Source of the DNA: Deltaproteobacteria bacterium
Lineage (GTDB): Bacteria; Desulfobacterota; Desulfobacteria; Desulfobacterales; UBA11574
NCBI GenBank assembly: GCA_019314155.1
Contig: JAFCZV010000008.1
Span: 1-45,646 of the forward strand
Direction of reading: 5' to 3'
Length of the DNA: 45,646 bases
In this document: positions 1-7,829 of the stretch, piece by piece
Numbering within the stretch: the stretch's first letter is position 1
Layout of the letters: every line of letters begins with the position of its first letter
Position numbers and translations under genes: made by a program
The notes under the pieces: model-generated
What the model saw: only the letters and a program-made list of their open reading frames with translations
Told to the model about the DNA's origin: nothing
The model's database searches: none

Positions 1-33
1 TTTGAGGATGTGAAGGAATGTTATAAGGATTAA
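1..33 (+). CDS. C-terminal tail of an upstream gene (partial)
   Basis: Frame 1 is open from the first base to a TAA at 31-33 and ends in FEDVKECYKD. The gene begins outside the window and its family cannot be recognised from 10 residues. It lies 39 bp before the AICAR transformylase gene, so a purine-pathway partner such as a separate IMP cyclohydrolase is possible, but that is inference only. Confidence 0.3.
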   Translation, partial: FEDVKECYKD

Positions 34-72
34 AAAAACAGGCATGATCTATCTAAATTAAAGGAGAAAGCA

Positions 73-1323
73 ATGGCTGAAGATTTAAAGAAAATGTATC
101 GAACAATAATGGATGACCATTTTCCTCCAAAGATGGAGATCAGTTTTGTGGACCAGGATAAAAGACAGACGCTTTTTTATGAAAAAGTATCATGGACCAT
201 CGATAACATCCAAAAAGGGTTGAGATATGGCGAAAATCCGGGCCAGGAAGCGGCGCTTTTCAAACTGGTAAACGGAAATCTGGTCCTTGGGGAAACCGAA
301 TCTATTCAGCCGGGCCAGTATCTGGCTTCAGATATCGAGCTGCTACAGTCTGGAAAGCACCCTGGAAAAACCAACCTGACCGATGCCGACAACTCATTAA
401 ATATTTTGAGATATTTTCCAGACAAACCCACTGTCGTCATCGTGAAGCACAACAATCCCTGTGGCGTTGCCAGATCTGATACCTTAGAAGACGCGTATCA
501 AAAGGCGAACATGGCAGACAGAATTGCGGCATTTGGAGGGTGTATCGCAGTCAACCGGGCTGTTGACCGGGCAACGGCTGAGGCCATTATCCAACAATAT
601 GCCGAAGTGGTGGTTGCGCCTGATTTTGAAGAAGGTGTAATGGGAGTTTTTTCAAAGAAGAAAAACCTCAGGGTGATCAGTATCGGCAATATCGAACGGC
701 TGCAGGCTTTTGTGGGTCAACGATGTGTGGAGTTTAAAAGCCTGATTGACGGTGGAATTATCGCCCAGTGGTCTTTTGTTCCCGAAGCCCGCACCCGGGC
801 GGATCTAAAACTTGCAGAATGCGAGTATAAGGGCAAGCACTTCCGGATCCAGCGGGAACCCACCGATGAGGAATACAACGACATGCTCTTTGGGTGGCTT
901 GTGGAATCCGGGATTACATCCAATTCAGTTATTTATGTTAAAGATCAAGTCACCGTCGGCATTGGCACAGGTGAGCAGGACCGGGTCGGTGTTGCAGAGA
1001 TTGCCAGAGACAAAGCCTATCGGAAGCTGGCGGATCGTTACTGCTTCGAAATGTCTGGCATGCCTTATAACGATCTGCAAGACGACGATAAAAAAGCGGA
1101 GATTGATGATAAGGTGGCTGCTGAAAAAGGCGGGCTAATCGGCGCGGCCATGGTCAGCGATGCCTTTTTCCCTTTCAGAGACGGTGTCGATGTCGGATTG
1201 AAAGAAGGGATTACATCGGTAATCCATGCCGGGGGATCGGAAAACGATTACCAGTCCATCGAAGCCTGCAATGAGGTCGGCGCGACAATGGTCTATACCG
1301 GACAGAGGAGTTTCAAACATTAG
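73..1323 (+). CDS. purH: AICAR transformylase (stand-alone PurH C-terminal domain)
   Basis: The 416-residue protein matches the formyltransferase half of PurH, which transfers a formyl group from 10-formyl-THF to AICAR in purine synthesis. Seen: the RYGENPGQ motif near residue 51 and KHNNPCG near residue 124, typical of the transformylase active site, then AAFGG and a C-terminal GGLIGAAMVSDAFFPF segment with AGGS. The N-terminal IMP cyclohydrolase (MGS-like) domain of ordinary bifunctional PurH (about 520 residues) is absent, so cyclisation must be done by another protein. The start follows AAAGGAG 7 bp upstream. Confident of the domain; the split arrangement is read directly from length. Confidence 0.92.
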   Translation: MAEDLKKMYRTIMDDHFPPKMEISFVDQDKRQTLFYEKVSWTIDNIQKGLRYGENPGQEAALFKLVNGNLVLGETESIQPGQYLASDIELLQSGKHPGKTNLTDADNSLNILRYFPDKPTVVIVKHNNPCGVARSDTLEDAYQKANMADRIAAFGGCIAVNRAVDRATAEAIIQQYAEVVVAPDFEEGVMGVFSKKKNLRVISIGNIERLQAFVGQRCVEFKSLIDGGIIAQWSFVPEARTRADLKLAECEYKGKHFRIQREPTDEEYNDMLFGWLVESGITSNSVIYVKDQVTVGIGTGEQDRVGVAEIARDKAYRKLADRYCFEMSGMPYNDLQDDDKKAEIDDKVAAEKGGLIGAAMVSDAFFPFRDGVDVGLKEGITSVIHAGGSENDYQSIEACNEVGATMVYTGQRSFKH

Positions 1324-1461
1324 CCCTGATTCGTCCATTTGCTGTGTTATCAGGGATTCGCGGTAGGCATACTACAGCTTCATCCCCGATGCCTGGCAAA
1401 TGAACGAATCAAGCTCTTGAAAAAACCGGGTTCACCCGTATTTCTCATGAAGAATTTTAAC

Positions 1462-1496
1462 AGCCCCGCCAACTCCTGTTGGCGGGGCTTCTTTTT
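1462..1496 (+). terminator. Rho-independent terminator after purH
   Basis: A perfect 12-bp stem (1462-1473 with 1478-1489, GC-rich AGCCCCGCCAAC arm) closes a TCCT loop and is followed by a T-rich tract to 1496. It lies 140 bp past the purH stop and faces the convergent ltaE gene. Confidence 0.85.
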
Positions 1497-1509
1497 GGTG
1501 CGCCCGGAC

Positions 1510-1560
1510 CGACCAACGAAAAAGACAGCGCTTTTGTCGGCGCTGTCTTTGGTTGGGTCG
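1510..1560 (-). terminator. Terminator-like hairpin after ltaE
   Basis: An 11-bp stem (1521-1531 with 1540-1550) is flanked by further complementary bases (1510-1517 with 1552-1560, one bulge). Read on the minus strand, the core stem ends in a T-run, fitting termination of the minus-strand threonine aldolase that stops 40 bp upstream. Confidence 0.65.
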
Positions 1561-1599
1561 ATAACACATAATTTTAGCAATGGCCTTATTCCTTACAAT

Positions 1600-2634
1600 C
1601 TATTTTAAAACTTTTGGAAATACATCTAGAGTATAATTTATATCATCGGAAGTAACATGATAATGGGTGACGGCTCTTAAGCTATCCAGACTGGTGGGAA
1701 GCACCCGGATGCCCTGGTCGCCGAGTTTTTCTGATAGGATCCGCGACGTAATCCCTTTGCGCGTTGCTTGGAAATAAACGATATTGGTCTTCACATCATC
1801 GGGATCAATTGACAGACCTTTGATATCGGCCAAGCCTTCTGCCAATTTCCGGGCGTTTTCATGATCATCTTCCAAACGATCCACCATTTCCGTCAAAGAG
1901 ACGATACCAGCGGCTGCCAGTATTCCCGACTGGCGCATGCCGCCTCCCAACACCTTGCGAACCCGTCGAGCTTTTGAAATAAACGCCCGGCTCCCGGAAA
2001 CTACCGAACCCACCGGCGCAGCCAGCCCTTTGCTCATACAAATATTGACCGAATCTGCTTCGGCAACCAGTTCCCGTGCTTCAACACCCAAAGCGACTGC
2101 GGCATTAAAAAGCCGGGCGCCGTCAACATGTACTTTCAGGCCGTAACGGCGGGCCAACTTTCCCACGGAATGCATGTAAGCAGCATCCAGGGGACTTCCA
2201 TTACATCGGTTATGGGTGTTTTCAAGAACGATCAGCCGTGTTGTCGGAAAGTGAATGTCGTCCGATCGAATAGCCGCTTCTATTTGGTTGAGCGCTATCT
2301 TGCCGTCAGGTTGGTTGGCTACAGTGCGTGGATGTATGCCGCCCAAAGCAGATGAACCTCCCTGCTCATAGAAAAAAAGATGGGATTGATCGCCAAGAAT
2401 TACTTCGTTACCCCGCCCTCATTGCGTCATCTGGCTCACCATGTTTGCCATGGTTCCACTGGGCACAAACAGTGCAGATTCTTTCCCCAGCCTTTTTGCA
2501 ACCATTTCTTCTAATAGATTCACCGTCGGGTCTTCACCGAACACATCGTCTCCGACGCTCGCCTCCGACATAGCCTGTCGCATGAGAGGGGTCGGCTGAG
2601 TGAGTGTATCCGATCGCAGATCTACAATACGCAT
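1600..2634 (-). CDS. ltaE: Low-specificity L-threonine aldolase, interrupted by one in-frame UGA
   Basis: PLP enzyme of the beta-eliminating lyase family that cleaves threonine/allo-threonine to glycine and acetaldehyde. Seen: N-terminal DLRSDTLTQPT, VGDDVFGEDPTVN, VPSGTMANMV, then HVDGARLFNAAVALG (PLP-ring Asp region) and CMSKGLAAPVGS, whose Lys would form the Schiff base. Both pieces are in the same frame and join across one TGA at 2419-2421, giving 344 codons, close to the usual 330-345. The stop sits in SQMTQ-stop-GRGNEV, where E. coli LtaE as I recall it has Cys (SHCERGEE). It may be a nonsense mutation or a selenocysteine codon; I see no convincing SECIS-like hairpin just after it. AAGGAG precedes the ATG. 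A strict annotation would be a pseudogene. Confidence 0.75.
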
Positions 2635-2781
2635 TTGTATCTCCTTAAATATATATGAAAATAATAACGTGAAACATATTTAAAGAAGATTTTCAAGGCA
2701 TATTCTTGAGCATCTTTTAAGGTCAAAGTTAAAAAAACCAGCGTCTGGTTATTTTTTAACCTTTAGGGGTCGTTGAACCAC

Positions 2782-2820
2782 AAAAAAATCCTGCGGCACG
2801 ATAGTGCACGCAGGATTTTA
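2782..2820 (-). terminator. Terminator of grpE-dnaK
   Basis: Long hairpin just past the dnaK stop: AATCCTGC pairs with GCAGGATT, with an inner GCAC/GTGC stem around a GATA loop. On the minus strand it is followed by a run of seven T. Confidence 0.85.
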
Positions 2821-2840
2821 GGGTAAACTGCTCTTAACTG

Positions 2841-4829
2841 TTATTTTTTTTCGTCGTCTTTGACCTCTTCGAAATCGGCATCGACCACGTCTTCGTCAGG
2901 TGCAGATGCTCCAGGCTGCTCCTGACCAGCGGCTTCAGCGCCGGCCTGCTCCTGGGCGTCTGCCTGGGAAGCCTGCTGGTACATGGCCTCAGCCAGTTTG
3001 TGAGACGCCTGTGTCAACTCCTCGCTCAACCGTTTGATCTCTTCGGCGTCCTCTCCTTCCATCGCCTTTTTAAGCGGTTCGATGGTTGTTTCAACCTTGC
3101 TCTTGGTTTCAGCATCAATCTTGTCGCCCAGATCTTTGATCGATTTTTCCGTAGAATAGATCAATGCATCAGCGGAGTTACGGGCTTCGACCAGTTCTCT
3201 TTTCTTTTTGTCATCTTCAGCATGAAGTTCGGCGTCTTTTATGAGTTTGTCGATTTCCTCTTCAGACAATCCGCTGGAGGCCGTTATCTGAATCGACTGT
3301 TCTTTTCCAGTGGCCGTATCTTTTGCAGAAACATTTACGATGCCATTGGCATCTATGTCGAAAGCGACCTCAATTTGCGGCACGCCTCTGGGTGCCGGCG
3401 GTATTCCCACAAGTTCAAAGCGCCCGAGGGTCTTGTTGCCGGGGGCCATTTCCCGTTCGCCTTGGAGCACATGGATGGAAACGGCAGGCTGGCTGTCTGC
3501 CGCCGTTGAAAAAATCTGGCTCTTTTTAGTCGGAATGGTTGTATTCTTTTCGATAAGCCGTGTCATGACCCCGCCCAGAGTTTCGATACCCAGGGAAAGG
3601 GGCTTTTCGATAAGCCGTGTCATGACCCCGCCCAGAGTTTCGATACCCAGGGAAAGGGGAGTTACGTCGAGAAGGAGAACATCTTTGACATCTCCCTTCA
3701 GGACACCGCCCTGGATGGCAGCTCCGACGGCGACGACCTCATCGGGGTTAACACCTTTGTGGGGTTCTTTGCCGAAAATCTTTTTGACGCGTTCCTGAAC
3801 CGCCGGCATGCGTGTCATGCCGCCCACCAGAATAACCTCATTAATCTCGTTGGGTGTCAGGCCAGCATCCTTGAGCGCAGTTCGGCAAGGTTTTTCCAGG
3901 TTGTCAAGAAGATCGCTGATAAGTCCTTCAAGTTTGGCTCGTGTAATTTTTATATTAAGATGCTTGGGACCGCTGGCATCGGCCGTTATGAATGGAAGAT
4001 TAACATCCGTTTCCATGGATGTGGAGAGTTCCATCTTTGCCTTTTCAGCAGCTTCTTTGAGCCGCTGCAATGCCATCTTGTCGTTTCTGATGTCGATCCC
4101 CTGGTCTTTTTTAAATTCACTTGCAAGGTAATCGATAAGCCGAAGATCGAAATCTTCACCGCCAAGATGGGTATCGCCGTTGGTGGCCTTGACCTCAAAA
4201 ACCCCTTCGCCGATTTCAAGAATAGATACGTCGAAGGTCCCGCCGCCCAGGTCAAAGACGGTGATTTTTTCTTCTTTTTTCTTGTCGAGACCATATGCCA
4301 AAGACGCGGCTGTGGGTTCATTGATAATCCTGAGTACATTGAGGCCGGCAATCTTTCCGGCGTCTTTCGTCGCTTGTCGCTGGCTGTCATTGAAATAGGC
4401 AGGCACTGTTACAACCGCATCAGTTACTTTCTCGCCGAGATATTCTTCGGCGGTATGTTTAATGTTTGCCAAAATGTACGATGATATTTCCGCCGGGCTG
4501 TTCGGCTTTCCTCTGAGGCTTATACGGACGTCACCATTTTCAGCCTGTTCAATTTTGTAAGGCAGTATGTTTTTATCAGCCTGTACTTCTTTTGAAGCAT
4601 ACTTGCGGCCGACAAGCCGTTTTACCGCAAAGACCGTGTTCTCCGGATTGGTAATGGCCTGCCGTTTTGCGATTTGACCGACCAATCTTTCCCCACTGTC
4701 CGAAACGGCGACGATGGAAGGGGTGGTGCGCCCTCCTTCGGGGTTTGTGATGACCTTTGCTTCGCTACCTTCCATGACTGCCACACAGGAATTTGTGGTG
4801 CCCAAATCAATTCCAATGACTTTACCCAT
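2841..4829 (-). CDS. dnaK: Hsp70 chaperone DnaK with an internal 19-residue tandem duplication
   Basis: ATP-dependent cytosolic folding chaperone. Seen: GIDLGTTNSCVAVMEG at the N terminus, the phosphate-binding DLGGGTFD, the VGGMTRMP region and the DVTPLSLGIETLGG start of the substrate-binding domain, ending in an acidic tail. Its 662 residues exceed the usual 635-645 because PLSLGIETLGGVMTRLIEK occurs twice in a row (about residues 391-409 and 410-428). The duplication covers the first beta strands and loop of the peptide-binding pocket, so it might damage or alter function; it could also be an assembly error. AGGAGG precedes the ATG; grpE lies 48 bp upstream in the same direction. Confidence 0.96.
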   Translation of the reverse strand: MGKVIGIDLGTTNSCVAVMEGSEAKVITNPEGGRTTPSIVAVSDSGERLVGQIAKRQAITNPENTVFAVKRLVGRKYASKEVQADKNILPYKIEQAENGDVRISLRGKPNSPAEISSYILANIKHTAEEYLGEKVTDAVVTVPAYFNDSQRQATKDAGKIAGLNVLRIINEPTAASLAYGLDKKKEEKITVFDLGGGTFDVSILEIGEGVFEVKATNGDTHLGGEDFDLRLIDYLASEFKKDQGIDIRNDKMALQRLKEAAEKAKMELSTSMETDVNLPFITADASGPKHLNIKITRAKLEGLISDLLDNLEKPCRTALKDAGLTPNEINEVILVGGMTRMPAVQERVKKIFGKEPHKGVNPDEVVAVGAAIQGGVLKGDVKDVLLLDVTPLSLGIETLGGVMTRLIEKPLSLGIETLGGVMTRLIEKNTTIPTKKSQIFSTAADSQPAVSIHVLQGEREMAPGNKTLGRFELVGIPPAPRGVPQIEVAFDIDANGIVNVSAKDTATGKEQSIQITASSGLSEEEIDKLIKDAELHAEDDKKKRELVEARNSADALIYSTEKSIKDLGDKIDAETKSKVETTIEPLKKAMEGEDAEEIKRLSEELTQASHKLAEAMYQQASQADAQEQAGAEAAGQEQPGASAPDEDVVDADFEEVKDDEKK
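3546..3659 (-). repeat. Perfect 57-bp tandem duplication inside dnaK
   Basis: Bases 3546-3602 and 3603-3659 are identical by eye, 57 bp each and in frame, adding 19 codons. Zero divergence means it arose recently or is a sequencing/assembly artefact. Confidence 0.95.
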
Positions 4830-4877
4830 TTTTTTTCCTCCTAGCTTTTATCGATAGTCTTTTTTCTATGTTTCATT

Positions 4878-5504
4878 TTATTCTTCTTGATCTGTGTCAT
4901 TTTGGTTTTCAGGCGTAGTTTTTGTTTTGGATACAACAACCATGGCAGGCCTAAGGAGCCTGTCATGCATCATATACCCTTTTTGTAACTCCTTAACTAC
5001 AGAGTTTTCGGGATGTGCTGTGGTTTCTTCTTGCATGACCGCCTGATGTAAACTCGGATCAAAGGTTTTTCCCAGGGACCCAAAAGGTTTTACACCAAAT
5101 TGCTCAAAGACTTTGAGTATTTCCCTGAGGGTCATATTGACACCTTCCACCATCGAGCTGTCGGCAAGTTTATCATTGTTTGAGGATTCGATGGCGCGAT
5201 CTAAGTTGTCGACCACCGGGAGCATCGCCTTTACAAAGCTTTCATTGGCAAATTGCCTGAAATCATTCATTTCGCGTGCAGCACGCTTTTTGTAATTTTC
5301 AAACTCGGCGGACGCCCTCAACAAACGATCATAATTCTCTTTGGCCTCCTGTTCCATGGATTCAAGTTTTTCTTCCATCTCTTTGAGAGGGTCAACGGTT
5401 TCTGCTTTATCCTCTTTGTTCGAATCATTCTTTTGATCTATTTTGTCTTCAATAACGGTCTCTTCAGCCTTTGTATGAGCTTTGATTTTCTTGCTTTTTG
5501 CCAT
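4878..5504 (-). CDS. grpE: GrpE nucleotide exchange factor
   Basis: Co-chaperone that releases ADP from DnaK. The 208 residues show a charged, low-complexity N terminus (Lys/Glu/Asp-rich to about residue 45), a long predicted coiled coil (EEKLESMEQEAKENYDRLLR), the conserved ASAEFENYKKR segment, the VVDNLDRAIE helix, and the C-terminal beta domain with FDPSLHQAV and KGYMMHDRLLRPAMVVV. It is the first gene of grpE-dnaK. No hrcA or dnaJ is in the window, and no CIRCE inverted repeat is visible upstream. Confidence 0.95.
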   Translation of the reverse strand: MAKSKKIKAHTKAEETVIEDKIDQKNDSNKEDKAETVDPLKEMEEKLESMEQEAKENYDRLLRASAEFENYKKRAAREMNDFRQFANESFVKAMLPVVDNLDRAIESSNNDKLADSSMVEGVNMTLREILKVFEQFGVKPFGSLGKTFDPSLHQAVMQEETTAHPENSVVKELQKGYMMHDRLLRPAMVVVSKTKTTPENQNDTDQEE

Positions 5505-5559
5505 CAGCCGTTGTTTTCTCCTAATTTTTTGAATATTTGCCAGCCAGATTTTAAAAAAT

Positions 5560-5595
5560 GCGGATTAAAACCACAACGCGGACTAAAACCACAAC
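5560..5595. repeat. 18-bp tandem repeat upstream of grpE
   Basis: Two adjacent 18-bp copies (5560-5577 and 5578-5595) differ at one base and share TAAAACCACAAC. They lie between the putative -10 and the grpE start, so would be in the 5' leader. Confidence 0.7.
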
Positions 5596-5604
5596 ATTGC
5601 TAAA

Positions 5605-5632
5605 AAAATAAGACTGTCTATAATATTGTCAA
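5605..5632 (-). promoter_or_regulatory. Putative sigma70-type promoter of grpE-dnaK
   Basis: On the minus strand TTGACA (5627-5632) is followed after 16 bp by TATTTT (5605-5610), about 100 bp before the grpE ATG. Consensus match only; a heat-shock promoter elsewhere cannot be excluded. Confidence 0.35.
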
Positions 5633-5708
5633 GCCGGAAATGGGAATTTTAGGTTATGGGATTTAGAGTGCCCAAGAACAGCACAAAAAATGAGAAGGAT
5701 AAAAATTT

Positions 5709-5962
5709 GGTTGTGCACCCTCTATCGAATCTTTGCTGAAAAATAATAAGCCAAAAAATTGACCGGGATCGATCCACGACACAGACTGCATTACTTATCG
5801 CTGCTTCCTTCCGGACCTGACGAGGTTCGTAACCGTCTGTTGCGCGGCGGCCGGTCAGGATGACTTATAGGCTCCCAGGTTCAAACCCTTTAGAGGGAAT
5901 TCAGCCCCGCATGAAGCGGATTTCGGGAATAGGGCACCGCTAACTCCCCACCTAGCACAACC
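5709..5962 (-). ncRNA. ffs: Signal recognition particle RNA, large (Alu-domain) type
   Basis: The minus strand carries the universal SRP S-domain loop GTCAGGTCCGGAAGGAAGCA (about 5798-5823). The 5' part reads GTGCTAGGTGGGGAG then TAGCGGTGCCCT and AATCCGCT, which matches the Alu-like 5' domain of the Bacillus subtilis scRNA as I remember it. The ends pair perfectly (GGTTGTGC at 5955-5962 with GCACAACC at 5709-5716), and TGACCGG/CCGGTCA forms an internal helix (5851-5857 with 5760-5766). The roughly 254 nt length fits the large bacterial class rather than the ~100-nt E. coli 4.5S type. A T-run follows the 3' end. The RNA pairs with Ffh to target membrane proteins. Confidence 0.92.
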
Positions 5963-5971
5963 ATGACTATG

Positions 5972-5999
5972 AATATAATCGATAATAAAAAAATTTCAA
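5972..5999 (-). promoter_or_regulatory. Promoter of the SRP RNA
   Basis: On the minus strand TTGAAA (5994-5999), a 16-bp spacer and TATATT (5972-5977) lie so that transcription would start near 5965, matching the 5' end predicted independently from pairing of the RNA ends. Confidence 0.6.
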
Positions 6000-6028
6000 G
6001 TTATAAAATCGCGTCGCGTTTTTATAAC
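6000..6028. repeat. 29-bp near-perfect palindrome upstream of the SRP RNA promoter
   Basis: GTTATAAAA (6000-6008) pairs with TTTTATAAC (6020-6028) and CGCG with CGCG, around a central T at 6014; only 6009/6019 mismatch. It directly abuts the SRP promoter. The rest of 6029-6312 holds no gene I can support. Confidence 0.6.
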
Positions 6029-6312
6029 CATGTGGCTTCGCCGCTCTAAGAATTGAATTCTTAATGATTCCAATACCCCATCATACCCAAATTGGCATCA
6101 CCTAGCATGCGAGATATCGGGTGCTTAAGCACAAGTTCCTGTCGGTTGGAAAGAGATATGCGCCGTCGTGGAGCGTCTGTCTCAATCGGGATTCAAATGC
6201 CTATGCCCTGCCGGTGTTTTTTATTGACAGGGAAGAATCAGCGTATCATAATTAAAGCTCTTGAAATCTATACAATTTTTTCAAAACCCAAGTAATTAAT
6301 AGTCACAGGATC

Positions 6313-7770
6313 ATGCCGGTATTGGACAAAATTTTGAATAAGAAATTATTACGAATTGTCGAGGAGACCGTTACCGTCCACGGAATGCTGAAAGAAAAAG
6401 ATTCCGTTGTCATTGGTGTATCCGGCGGACCTGATTCAGTCGCCCTTCTTCATGTGCTACGTGCACTGACCGAACGTTTTTCCCTTAAACTTGGCATTGC
6501 CCATCTAAATCACTGCCTCCGCCAGAACGATTCAGACAAAGAAGCTGCATTTGTTGAAACCCTTTCAGACCGGTTGGGCCTGCCTTTCCATATTGATAAA
6601 GAGGATGTGCATGAATATAAGATTAAAAACAGGCTTTCACTGGAAGAAGCAGCCCGGCGCGTTCGATACACCTTTTTAAACAGAGTCGCGGAAACAAACC
6701 GATACAATAAAATTGCACTTGGACATCATTCTGACGATAATGCAGAACTTGTTTTGATGAATCTTTTCCGAGGAAGCGGTCCGCTTGGCCTTTCAGGTAT
6801 ACCGCCAGTAAGAGACGGGAAGATTATCCGGCCGTTGATAAAAGCAAGCCGATCCGAAATCATCGATTTTTTAAATCAAAATAGATTGGAATACGTTTCT
6901 GACGCATCCAACAGGGATACGAGATATTTAAGGAACAGAGTGCGCCACAAATTAATTCCGTTGTTAAAAACCGCTTATAATCCGAAGATTTCTGAAACAC
7001 TAAACCAGCTTGCATCGATTATGCTTTCTGAAGAAGAGTGGATTGAAGATGTGATTCACCCGCTTTTTGAAAAAAGCGTGTTAAACGTTCAGGATGATCG
7101 CATCACGTTCTCTGTCTCAATGCTTGATCGATTGCATTCAGCAGCACAACGACGAATATTACGAAAAGCAATCTCAATAATAAAAGGGGATTTACGGCGT
7201 ATTAGTTTTGTCAACATAGATGTTGTGCAACGCCTTTTGGAAAAAGGACCGACTTATGGGAGGCTCGATCTTCCGGATCGCATCAGAATCCGACGAAGCG
7301 GAGACGTTCTATTGATTTCCCGAGAAAAAAGCGCATTACGTAATCTTGATGTGAAATCCGGCTATTCCAAACCGTTTGTTTTTGAATACAAAATAGCAAA
7401 ACCCGAATCTATATTTATAAAAGAAATCGGCGCACATTTGGAATTTACTGAAATGAGCACCGAAACCATGCCCGATTATTGTTGTTTTGGACAATACACC
7501 GGTTTTTTTGATAAAGACACCTTAAGTTTTCCGATGGTTGTAAGGAATTATCGCCCGGGAGACGTTTTTAGGCCAATGGGTATGGACGGAACGCAAAAGT
7601 TGAAAAAATTCTTTATTGATAAAAAAGTCCCGAGAAATGAACGGATAAAATGCCCCATTCTGCTGAGCCGAGAGAAAATAATTTGGGTTGTCGGCCATAG
7701 AGCAGATGAATCTGTTAAAATGACGCCTTCAACCAGAAATGTGCTGAAAGTGGAACTTTTTCTTGCCTAA
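6313..7770 (+). CDS. tilS: tRNA(Ile)-lysidine synthase TilS
   Basis: Modifies C34 of the CAU-anticodon tRNA-Ile to lysidine using lysine and ATP, so it reads AUA. Seen: the PP-loop SGGPDS at residues 37-42, HLNHCLR, and the ALGHHSDDNAELVLMNLFRGSG signature, followed by the central and C-terminal TilS domains (FRPMGMDGTQKLKKFFIDKKVP near the end). Length 485 is at the upper end of the family. AGGA lies just before the ATG. ftsH follows 60 bp downstream in the same direction, an order common in bacteria. Confidence 0.95.
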   Translation: MPVLDKILNKKLLRIVEETVTVHGMLKEKDSVVIGVSGGPDSVALLHVLRALTERFSLKLGIAHLNHCLRQNDSDKEAAFVETLSDRLGLPFHIDKEDVHEYKIKNRLSLEEAARRVRYTFLNRVAETNRYNKIALGHHSDDNAELVLMNLFRGSGPLGLSGIPPVRDGKIIRPLIKASRSEIIDFLNQNRLEYVSDASNRDTRYLRNRVRHKLIPLLKTAYNPKISETLNQLASIMLSEEEWIEDVIHPLFEKSVLNVQDDRITFSVSMLDRLHSAAQRRILRKAISIIKGDLRRISFVNIDVVQRLLEKGPTYGRLDLPDRIRIRRSGDVLLISREKSALRNLDVKSGYSKPFVFEYKIAKPESIFIKEIGAHLEFTEMSTETMPDYCCFGQYTGFFDKDTLSFPMVVRNYRPGDVFRPMGMDGTQKLKKFFIDKKVPRNERIKCPILLSREKIIWVVGHRADESVKMTPSTRNVLKVELFLA

Positions 7771-7829
7771 TGGATAATGATGATTAATATTAACGTATCA
7801 TTAATTATCTTTTAAGGGGGTTAAGTCTT

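Noticed and set aside
1600..2634. Frameshift in ltaE
   Set aside because: Both pieces are in the same reading frame; only one TGA separates them, so no indel is needed.
3986..4390. 134-codon ORF inside dnaK on the same strand
   Set aside because: It is another frame of a highly conserved gene and shows no independent protein signature.
5870..5910. tRNA T-arm-like GGTTCAAACCC
   Set aside because: It lies inside the SRP RNA 5' domain and no cloverleaf can be built around it.
6092..6295. 67-codon plus-strand ORF before tilS
   Set aside because: No ribosome site, no family resemblance and atypical composition; treated as non-coding.
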